From positions 1-5,474 of the forward strand of contig JAGHZG010000141.1 in assembly GCA_017743275.1 (NCBI GenBank): a stretch of DNA of 5,474 nt. The letters run 5' to 3'. Positions 1 to 5,258 of this stretch are shown in pieces. The notes beneath the pieces are model-generated. The model was not told the origin of the DNA and did not search any database. It saw only the letters and a list, made by a program, of their open reading frames with translations. This DNA is from Chloroflexota bacterium (GTDB lineage Bacteria; Chloroflexota; Anaerolineae; B4-G1; DUEL01). The position numbers and the translations under genes were made by a program. Numbering within the stretch: position 1 is the stretch's first letter; the number at the start of each line of letters is the position of its first letter.

Positions 1-60
1 GACAGGGGCAAAACACCTCTTCGGCTATTGTCGGAACAATTTGTTAAAGCGCAAAACCGT

Positions 61-145
61 CGGGCTCAATCAGCAAAGCCCCCTTCGGGGGCTAAAAACA
101 GCCCGAAGGACTTCGCAGGATGAGCCCGGACGTTCACGTCCGGGC
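61..145. repeat. Cluster of intergenic hairpins
   Basis: Three pairings are visible. CGGGCTCA (61-68) is the exact reverse complement of TGAGCCCG (121-128) and could close a multi-branched fold. Inside it lies the hairpin 77-93, AGCCCCC-TTC-GGGGGCT. GCCCGGACG (124-132) pairs perfectly with CGTCCGGGC (137-145) around a TTCA loop, and competes with the outer pairing. None is followed by a run of T on the plus strand, so I do not call a rho-independent terminator. It may be a structured RNA, a dispersed palindromic repeat, or read-out from an upstream gene outside the window. I see no coding capacity in it. Confidence 0.45.
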
Positions 146-200
146 GATAGGCGCTGACCGAAACAAACGCAATCGGTATTACCCTTGCTTCCCCTTCATA

Positions 201-310
201 GGACACGGATGGGCACGGATAGTACGGATTTTCACGGATTTTCATCCCTTCGGTCAGAGCCCTCTGGGCGAAGTCGTGTGAATCCGTGAAACCCGTGGGT
301 ATCCGTGTCC
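201..310. repeat. Imperfect long inverted repeat with decamer-like units
   Basis: GGACACGGAT (201-210) is the exact reverse complement of ATCCGTGTCC (301-310), and TTCACGGATT (231-240) of AATCCGTGAA (281-290). The left arm consists of four roughly 10-base units each containing ACGGAT or ACGGATT (201-240); the right arm has three matching units in reverse (281-310). The arms flank about 40 unrelated bases. This resembles the ACGGATT-type dispersed intergenic repeats found in many environmental bacteria. It ends about 40 bases before the promoter of the first MvhD gene. Function unknown. Confidence 0.6.
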
Positions 311-351
311 CGATTTCAAACTGTCAGGTGGCCAAGCCTCAATTCCCCTGC

Positions 352-380
352 TTGACAATCCAGGCTTTCTGGGCTATCAT
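352..380 (+). promoter_or_regulatory. Sigma-70-type promoter for the first mvhD-like gene
   Basis: TTGACA (352-357) matches the -35 consensus exactly. TATCAT (375-380) matches the -10 consensus at five of six positions, and the spacer is the optimal 17 bases. Transcription would begin near 387, giving a leader of about 50 bases before the ATG at 438. It is the best promoter match I noticed in the window and is correctly placed for the downstream gene. Confidence 0.7.
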
Positions 381-437
381 CGGAGGACGTGAGTCAGGGA
401 TATTCCCCTGGATGGAAGTTCCACCCGGAGGCTCCGT

Positions 438-854
438 ATGGCTGGCTACGAGCCGAAAATCATCGGTTTCCTCTGCAACTGGTGCAGTTATGCCGGGGCG
501 GACCTGGCCGGCGCCGCCCGGCTCAAATACCCCCCCAATCTCAAGATTATCCGCGTCCCCTGCTCCGGACGGGTCGCTCCCGAACTGGTCATTCGCGCCT
601 TCAAAGAGGGCGCCGACGGTGTGATGGTCCTGGGCTGTCACATCGGCGATTGCCACTACGCGACCGGCAACCACCGGACCGCCCGACGGATGCCGGTCCT
701 CCGGGCCCTGCTGGAATTCACCGGCATTGAACCGGAGCGGTTCCTGGTGAAATGGGTCTCTTCCTCGGAGGGGGAACTCTTCGCCCAGACGGTGCGGGAG
801 TTTACCGAACAGGTCCGTGCATTCCCCCCGCTGCGGGAGCGGATGGGGTGGTGA
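438..854 (+). CDS. mvhD: MvhD/FlpD-like iron-sulfur protein (Hdr electron-input subunit)
   Basis: A complete 138-residue protein of the MvhD family (methyl-viologen-reducing hydrogenase delta subunit), close to the usual length. In methanogens MvhD carries a [2Fe-2S] cluster and passes electrons from a hydrogenase or formate dehydrogenase to HdrA in the cytoplasmic complex. The family cysteines are present: C13 and C16 in CNWC, C42 in the PCSGR motif, and C67 and C72 in GCHIGDCHY, followed by GN. None is replaced by selenocysteine, unlike VhuD-type archaeal proteins. The ATG at 438 is supported by GGAGG (427-431) with a 6-base spacer. The gene is followed two bases later by a heptamer array and is separated by 653 bases from the next gene, so it appears to be its own transcription unit, apart from the hdr genes downstream. 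A second copy starts at 5259. Family assignment is firm; the electron donor is not known. Confidence 0.93.
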   Translation: MAGYEPKIIGFLCNWCSYAGADLAGAARLKYPPNLKIIRVPCSGRVAPELVIRAFKEGADGVMVLGCHIGDCHYATGNHRTARRMPVLRALLEFTGIEPERFLVKWVSSSEGELFAQTVREFTEQVRAFPPLRERMGW

Positions 855-860
855 GCGCGG

Positions 861-1063
861 ATCGCATATCGCATATCGCATATCGCATATCGCTTATCGC
901 TTATCGCTTATCGCTTATCGCGAATCGCATATCGCATATCGCATATCGCTTATCGCTTATCGCTTATCGCGAATCGCATATCGCATATCGCATATCGCTT
1001 ATCGCATATCGCTTATCGCATATCGCATATCGCTTATCGCATATCGCTTATCGCATATCGCGG
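861..1063. repeat. Tandem array of 29 heptamers (ATCGCNN)
   Basis: Twenty-nine uninterrupted 7-base units fill exactly 203 bases. Each begins ATCGC; the last two bases vary: AT in 15 units, TT in 11, GA in 2, GG in the final one. There is higher-order order: runs of AT units are followed by runs of TT units and a GA unit (blocks end at 923 and 972), then AT and TT units alternate irregularly. CGCGGATC occurs at both edges (856-863 and 1059-1066), exactly 29 units apart and in phase. The array begins six bases after the mvhD stop codon. Because the unit carries no stop codon in the forward frames, it creates open frames encoding a 7-residue repeat, which I regard as spurious. It is a simple repeat of the kind known from cyanobacterial and Chloroflexota-type intergenic regions; no function can be read from it. 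Confidence 0.95.
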
Positions 1064-1118
1064 ATCATATCGCGCGGGTCGCACAACCAGGATTCTCCGT
1101 AACTGCTTACCCCTCGTT

Positions 1119-1149
1119 ATTGCGAGACGGCAGTAGCCGCCGAAGCAAT
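1119..1149. repeat. REP-like palindromic element
   Basis: ATTGC (1119-1123) pairs with GCAAT (1145-1149), and CGGC (1128-1131) with GCCG (1136-1139), leaving a short AGTA loop. The sequence type, TTGCGAG...GAAGCAATCC, is one I recognise as a common dispersed palindrome in bacterial intergenic regions. No T run follows, so a terminator role is not supported. Confidence 0.45.
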
Positions 1150-1163
1150 CCCCTCTTGGGCTT

Positions 1164-1272
1164 CACGAATGTTTTTGTTCTTAAGGCACGCCCTTGTAGC
1201 GCAGGCTGCCAGGCCTGTATGCAGGCTGACAAAGTTCCGTAGAATAACAAGAACATTCGTGGCCTGCGCTAC
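1164..1272. repeat. Interlocked inverted repeats, MITE-like
   Basis: Bases 1164-1182 and 1243-1261 are inverted copies, matching at 17 of 19 positions (edge CACGAATGTT / AACATTCGTG). A second pair, GTAGCGCAGGC (1196-1206) and GCCTGCGCTAC (1262-1272), is perfect over 11 bases. The pairs are not nested but interleaved. The outer repeat gives a 98-base element with terminal inverted repeats, as in a small non-autonomous element, but I see no target-site duplication. It could equally be two dispersed repeats inserted into each other. The rest of the 1074-1489 stretch contains nothing I can identify as a gene. Confidence 0.5.
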
Positions 1273-1360
1273 GTTATCTGCAAGATGATTCGGGTAGTTG
1301 CACCGTTGGGCTGAAATATTCTCAATGATAAACGTCACCCGCCGAGAAGATAATCGTCAC

Positions 1361-1415
1361 TTGTCCCTATGGGATTTGGGGATATTATGGCAAGGGTAAG
1401 ATACCATCTTTACCC
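1361..1415 (+). promoter_or_regulatory. Possible promoter and leader hairpin for the response regulator
   Basis: TTGTCC (1361-1366) and TATTAT (1383-1388) with a 16-base spacer form a moderate sigma-70-type promoter; transcription would start around 1395. Immediately there, GGGTAAGAT (1394-1402) pairs with ATCTTTACCC (1406-1415) with one bulged base, giving an inverted repeat at the predicted start point that could be an operator or a leader hairpin. Both elements are only moderate matches. About 95 bases remain between the hairpin and the first start codon. Confidence 0.3.
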
Positions 1416-1477
1416 CTTGCTATTTCGCGCGAACCGGATGCACCCAAAGGTCTCGTCGCTCTGTATGCCCCTGCCCC

Positions 1478-1510
1478 GGGAGGAAATAGATGCCCAGGAG
1501 GAAACGTATG
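1478..1510 (+). promoter_or_regulatory. Two in-frame start sites, each with its own ribosome-binding site
   Basis: GGGAGG (1478-1483) lies six bases before the ATG at 1490, and AGGAGG (1496-1501) lies six bases before the in-frame ATG at 1508. The second is preferred because the stronger Shine-Dalgarno serves it and because receiver domains normally begin directly with the first beta strand (ARILIVDDD). Initiation at 1490 would add MPRRKR. Confidence 0.6.
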
Positions 1511-1882
1511 GCCAGGATTTTGATCGTAGACGATGATCCGGATTTCCTGCTCATCTGCCGCCGGATACTGGAGGCGGAGGGCTTCCGCGTGATGGAGGCC
1601 CGCAGCGGCAGTGAGGCCCTTCAGGTGATGCGCAAAACCCGCCCCGACTTGGTCCTGCTGGACGTGATGATGACCACCACGCTGGAGGGAGTGGATGTCA
1701 GTCGGGAGATGGAAGCGGACCCCAAACTGAAGGACATCCCCCTGGTGATGGTTTCCTCCATCGCCACCAGCGAGTACGCCAGTGAGTTCCCCGAAGAGCG
1801 CGTCCCGATTGACGCCTGGATCTCCAAGCCCATTCAGCCTGAGGTCCTGGTGAAAACCGTGAAGCGCTTCCTCGGTGGTTAG
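1508..1882 (+). CDS. Single-domain response regulator (CheY-like receiver)
   Basis: A 124-residue protein consisting only of a receiver domain, with no DNA-binding or enzymatic output domain. Such proteins take a phosphoryl group from a histidine kinase and act through protein-protein contact or in a phosphorelay. The acidic pocket is D8/D9 in the VDDD motif after the first strand, the phosphoacceptor is D52 in LVLLDVMM, S83/S84 lie at the end of the fourth strand, and the conserved lysine is K107 in ISKPIQP. The proline usual after the phosphoacceptor loop is missing (MMTTTLEG). The domain ends right at the stop. An alternative start at 1490 adds six residues. It sits 89 bases upstream of the HdrCB gene in the same direction and may share its transcript. 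No kinase is encoded in the window, so the input signal is unknown. Confidence 0.9.
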   Translation: MARILIVDDDPDFLLICRRILEAEGFRVMEARSGSEALQVMRKTRPDLVLLDVMMTTTLEGVDVSREMEADPKLKDIPLVMVSSIATSEYASEFPEERVPIDAWISKPIQPEVLVKTVKRFLGG

Positions 1883-1971
1883 TTGTTTGCGAGACGAGGA
1901 TTGCCGAACAAACCCTTCGGCGGCCATATCGCCAGATGGTAATGCCTTTACGTTAAGGAGGTCATACGACT

Positions 1972-3156
1972 ATGTCTCCCCCGCTTCCCGTACCGTTGAC
2001 GGACGAAAAACTGGACCGCGAGTTTATGGCCCAGGTGGAGCCCGATTGGGAGAAACTGCTGACCTGCATACAGTGCGGGACCTGTAGCGCATCCTGTCCC
2101 ACGGCCGACCTGATGGACTACTCTCCCCGCCAATTGTGGGAACTGGTCCGCCTGGGACTGCGGGACGTGGTGATGAACAGCCGCACCTTCTGGCTCTGCA
2201 CCCAGTGCTATGCCTGCTCCGCCCGCTGCCCGCGCGGCATTTTGACCAGCGCCACCATGCGCCGCCTGCGGGAGTGGGCCGTCGCCAACGGCTACGCCGT
2301 CCCCCAGACGCTCCAGATGATGCGCCAGGCCGTCAGTGCCACCCGCAACATCCTCAACGAGGACAACCAGACCCGCCTCATCTGGAGCCAGGGACTGGAA
2401 GGCGTGGCGAAACGGGTCCAGGAGCCCGCAGAGGTGCTCCTCTACACCGGCTGCGTCTCCGCCCTCTACCCGATGGCCTACAGCATCCCCCAATCGCTGG
2501 TCCAGATTCTGGAACAGGCCCATGTCTCCTACACTCTGCTGGGTAGCGAGGAGTGGTGCTGCGGCTACCCCCTCTACGGCGCCGGATTCAAGGACGATAT
2601 AGCGGAACTGGCCCGGCACAATGTAGAGAAGGTCCGCTCCGTCGGCCCCAAGGTCCTGGTGGCGACCTGCTCTTCCTGCTACTACACTTGGCACCACCTC
2701 TACCCGGAACTGGTGGGCGACTCCTTCGGCTTTGAGGTCATGCATGCTACTGAATTCCTGGCCCGGATGGTCCAGGAGGACCGCATCCGGATGACCGAAC
2801 TGGCCTGGACGGTCACCTATCACGACCCGTGCGACCTGGGCCGCAAGAGCGGCGTGTACGAGCCGCCCCGGGCCATCATCCGCAGCATCCCCGGCATGCA
2901 ACTGCGGGAGATGCCCCACAACCGGGAGAACGCCATCTGCTGTGGCGGCGGCGGCGACGTGGCGATGACAGAGCCGGACGCGGTGGAGCATGTCTCCATC
3001 CAGCGGCTGCAGGAGGCCGTCTCCACCGGCGCCGAGGCCATCATCTCGTCCTGCCAGCAGTGCAAGCGCACCCTGCTCCAGGCCGCCCGCAAGACCAGGA
3101 CGCGCGTCCGGGTGCTGGACGTCTGCGAACTGGTCTGGCAGGCGATGGAGAAGTAG
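1972..3156 (+). CDS. HdrC-HdrB fusion (HdrD/GlpC-like), heterodisulfide-reductase-like subunit
   Basis: A complete 394-residue iron-sulfur protein joining the HdrC and HdrB modules, the domain order also seen in HdrD. The N-terminal part has two ferredoxin-type [4Fe-4S] sites: C32, C35, C38, C42 (CIQCGTCSASCP) and C76, C79, C82, C86 (CTQCYACSARCP). The C-terminal part has two CCG domains, each with a full ligand set: C161, C196-C197, C233, C236; and C287, C323-C324, C361, C364. In methanogen HdrB such domains hold the noncubane [4Fe-4S] clusters that reduce the CoM-S-S-CoB heterodisulfide. No signal peptide or membrane segment is visible and no HdrE-type cytochrome gene is nearby, so a soluble complex with the adjacent HdrA is inferred. 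AAGGAGG (1955-1961) precedes the ATG by ten bases. HdrA starts 50 bases downstream. The natural substrate in a bacterium is unknown; a disulfide, a protein thiol or a bound redox partner are possible. Confidence 0.9.
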   Translation: MSPPLPVPLTDEKLDREFMAQVEPDWEKLLTCIQCGTCSASCPTADLMDYSPRQLWELVRLGLRDVVMNSRTFWLCTQCYACSARCPRGILTSATMRRLREWAVANGYAVPQTLQMMRQAVSATRNILNEDNQTRLIWSQGLEGVAKRVQEPAEVLLYTGCVSALYPMAYSIPQSLVQILEQAHVSYTLLGSEEWCCGYPLYGAGFKDDIAELARHNVEKVRSVGPKVLVATCSSCYYTWHHLYPELVGDSFGFEVMHATEFLARMVQEDRIRMTELAWTVTYHDPCDLGRKSGVYEPPRAIIRSIPGMQLREMPHNRENAICCGGGGDVAMTEPDAVEHVSIQRLQEAVSTGAEAIISSCQQCKRTLLQAARKTRTRVRVLDVCELVWQAMEK

Positions 3157-3164
3157 TGGATGTT

Positions 3165-3193
3165 ACGTATTCCGTACTGCGTGTCGGGAATAC
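3165..3193. repeat. Degenerate heptamer trace and small inverted repeat between hdrCB and hdrA
   Basis: Three successive 7-base units of form NCGTRYY occur at 3165-3185 (ACGTATT, CCGTACT, GCGTGTC). GTATTCC (3167-3173) pairs with GGAATAC (3187-3193) around a 13-base loop. It occupies most of the 50-base gap before hdrA and ends just before that gene's ribosome-binding site. It looks like a decayed remnant of a heptamer repeat, different in sequence from the 861-1063 array. Confidence 0.4.
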
Positions 3194-3206
3194 TGGAGGT
3201 TACAGG

Positions 3207-5177
3207 ATGACGAACGAAGAGCCCCGAATTGGCGTCTATATCTGCCATTGCGGCCTCAACATCGCGGCGACCGTGAATGTCGACGAGGTGGTCCGGTACG
3301 CCAGCACGCTGCCCAACGTTGTGGTCGCCCGCCCCCATAAGTACACCTGCTCCGAGGCCGGGCAGGAGATGATCCGGCAGGACATCCGGGAACTGGGCCT
3401 GACCCGCGTCGTGGTGGCCTCGTGCAGCCCCCGGATGCACGAACCCACTTTCCAGAACGTCCTGGCCTCGGCGGGCCTCAACCCGTACTACTTCCAGATG
3501 GCCAACATCCGCGAGCATGTCTCCTGGGTGGTGGAGGACCCCGTAGAGGCGACGGAGAAGGCGAAACGGCTGGTTCGGGCCGCCGTCGCCCGGGTGAACT
3601 ACCATGAGCCCCTCTTCCCCCGCCAGGAGAGCGTGACCCCGGCGGCGCTGGTCGTCGGCGGCGGTATCGCGGGCATCCAGGCCGCCCTCACCATCGCCGA
3701 GGCCGGCTACCCGGTCTATCTGGTGGAACGGGAGCCGTCCATCGGCGGGCACATGGCCCAATTGGATAAGACCTTCCCCACGTTAGACTGCAGTACCTGA
3801 ATTCTCGGCCCCAAGATGATGGATGCCGGTCGGCATCCCAACATTACCCTCCTGACCTACAGCGAGGTCACCGAAGTCTCCGGTTACGTCGGCCATTTTC
3901 AGGTCAAGGTGCGCCAGCGCCCCCGCTACGTCAACGTGGACGTCTGCACCGGCTGCGGGGCCTGCGCCGAGGCCTGCGTCTTCAAGCGGGGTGTCCCCAA
4001 TGAGTACGACGCCGGCCTGAGCCGCCGTCGGGCCGCCTACATCCCCATGAACGGCCAGGCAGTGCCGCTGAAGGCCGTGATTGACGACCAGGCCTGCCTC
4101 TACCTGACCCGGGGCAAGTGCACCCAGGCGTGTGTGGAGGCCTGCCCGACCAAAGCGATTGACTTCACCCAGAAAGAGCAAATCATAGAACTGAACGTGG
4201 GGGCCATCGTCGTCGCCACCGGCTTTGAGATGTTTGACCCTCGCCGTCTCCCCGCCTTCTCCTATGGCAAGTCCCCGGACATCATAGACGGTCTGCAGTT
4301 TGAGCGGCTCTCCAGCGCCACCGGCCCCACCCAGGGCCAGATTCTCACGTCCAAAGGCGAGAAGCCCCGCCGGGTGGCCATCATCCACTGCGTCGGCAGC
4401 CGGGATGAGAACGCCAACCGCTACTGCTCCCGCGTCTGTTGCATGTACGCGCTCAAGCATGCCCACCTGGTCCGGGATAAGACCGGCGCGGAGGTGTTTG
4501 AGTTCTACATGGACATCCGCGCCTTCGGGAAGGACTACGAGGAGTTCTACGAGCGGGTCCAGCGGGAGGGCGTCTACTTCGTCCGGGGGCGCGGCGCGGA
4601 GGTCGTCGTCCTGGACGACGGGCGCATCCAGGTGAAGGCGGAGAACACCAACCTGGGCATCCCTGTCCAGATAGACGTGGACATGGTCATTCTGGAGACG
4701 GCCATGGAGGCCCCGCACGATTCGGACCGGGTGGCGACGCTCTTCGGCATCAGCCGGAGCGCCAGCGGCTTCTTCCAGGAGGCCCACCCCAAACTCCGGC
4801 CTTTTCACACCAACACCGACGGCGTCTTCCTGGCCGGCGCCTGCCAGGCCCCCAAGGACGTGCCGGATACCGTCGCGCACGCCGGGGCCGCCGCCTCGGA
4901 GGTCCTGGCCCTGCTGAGCCGCGGCGAAGTGGTCATCTCGCCGACGACAGCGGTGGTGGACGAACGGTTCTGCTCCGGCTGCAAGACCTGCATCACCCTC
5001 TGCCCATATAGCGCCATCACCTTTGACGAGGCGGCCCGGGTGGCCCGGGTGAACGAGGCCCTCTGCAAGGGGTGCGGCACCTGCGTCGCCGCCTGCCCGG
5101 CGGAGGCCATCACCGCCCGGCACTTCGCCGACCGCCAGATTCTGGCGGAACTGGAGGCGCTGCTGGTTCCGGTGTAA
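3207..5177 (+). CDS. hdrA: HdrA, FAD/iron-sulfur subunit, selenoprotein read through TGA at 3798
   Basis: Reading through one in-frame TGA gives a 656-residue protein, normal for HdrA, the flavin-based electron-bifurcating subunit of Hdr complexes. The N-terminal domain (about 1-140) has C13, C15, C48 and C73. The FAD-binding Rossmann motif is GGGIAG (151-156), followed by GGHMAQLDKTFPTLDCS. Selenocysteine is predicted at 198, where HdrA proteins usually carry Cys before ILxPKM. An inserted two-cluster ferredoxin domain follows (C247, C250, C253, C257; C297, C305, C309, C313), then CVGSR...YCSRVCC (C395, C407, C411, C412), a cluster-binding motif in HdrA, the second FAD segment FLAGACQAPKDVPDT near 541-555, and a C-terminal two-cluster ferredoxin (C589, C592, C595, C599; C620, C623, C626, C630). 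The ATG is preceded by GGAGG (3195-3199). Upstream is the HdrCB fusion, downstream an mvhD. If the TGA were a true stop, the gene would be split into 3207-3800 and an internal start near 3816, but motif continuity argues against that. Confidence 0.9.
3798..3800 (+). other. Predicted selenocysteine codon (UGA) in hdrA
   Basis: TGA is codon 198 of hdrA, in DCST-U-ILGPKM. Both sides are in the same frame and both are strongly HdrA-like, so there is no frameshift. As I recall the family, Cys occupies this position, and HdrA is a known selenoprotein family in some methanogens and sulfate-reducing or related bacteria. General recoding of UGA is unlikely: mvhD ends normally with TGA at 852-854 and this is the only internal TGA in the genes here. 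A TGC-to-TGA sequencing error or a nonsense mutation is the alternative. Confidence 0.85.
3821..3838 (+). promoter_or_regulatory. Bacterial SECIS hairpin in hdrA mRNA
   Basis: GGATGCC (3821-3827) and GGCATCC (3832-3838) form a perfect 7-bp stem around the loop GGTC. The loop begins 27 bases after the TGA, within the range expected for bacterial SECIS elements, and starts with G. Opening the closing C-G pair gives CGGUCG, very like the AGGUCU loop of E. coli fdhF that SelB recognises. ATG (3816-3818) with CAT (3842-3844) may extend the stem across an internal loop. The codons here (GAT, GGT, CAT) end in T in a gene that favours C endings, which fits selection for structure. SelB binding is inferred. 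Confidence 0.78.
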
Positions 5178-5241
5178 CCACAAAGACATGAAGACACAAA
5201 GACTGGTTCATTCCACTTCGTGTCTTTGTGTCTTCGTGGTT
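5176..5241. repeat. Intergenic inverted repeat between hdrA and the second mvhD
   Basis: GAAGACACAAAGAC (5190-5203) is the exact reverse complement of 5222-5235, and AACCAC (5176-5181) of GTGGTT (5236-5241), with eight extra bases in the left arm and an 18-base loop. A shifted pairing of CACAAAGACA with TGTCTTTGTG is also possible because each arm contains a duplicated CAAAGACA-like unit. This CACAAAGACACGAAGACA type is a familiar dispersed repeat in environmental bacterial genomes. It overlaps the last bases of the hdrA stop codon. No T run follows, so it is not a clear terminator, though such a hairpin could attenuate or stabilise the transcript between the two genes. Confidence 0.6.
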
Positions 5242-5258
5242 TCCCTGAGGAGGACCGA

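Noticed and set aside
77..93. Rho-independent terminator
   Set aside because: The hairpin is strong but is followed by an A run on the plus strand and only a weak T stretch on the minus strand.
861..1063. CRISPR array
   Set aside because: Units are 7 bases and contiguous with no spacers.
752..1242. Forward open frames through the heptamer array encoding a 7-residue repeat (HIAYRIS-like)
   Set aside because: They exist only because the 7-base unit contains no stop codon. They overlap the mvhD gene out of frame, lack plausible ribosome-binding sites and have no recognisable domain.
1945..1958. CCTTTACGTTAAGG as a hairpin hiding the ribosome-binding site of the HdrCB gene
   Set aside because: It is an imperfect 14-base palindrome with a mismatch and no room for a proper loop; too weak to claim control of translation.
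1948..2991. 347-codon minus-strand open frame opposite the HdrCB fusion
   Set aside because: Same reason: antisense shadow of a gene with complete cysteine motifs on the plus strand.
3816..5177. Separate gene starting with ATG at 3816
   Set aside because: No ribosome-binding site precedes it, it would lack the FAD-binding N-terminal part, and its frame and motifs continue directly from the upstream half across the TGA.
3783..5189. 468-codon open frame on the minus strand opposite hdrA
   Set aside because: GC-rich genes with strong third-position bias commonly leave long antisense frames open. The plus strand here has an unmistakable HdrA with every cluster motif, and the antisense product shows no family motif.
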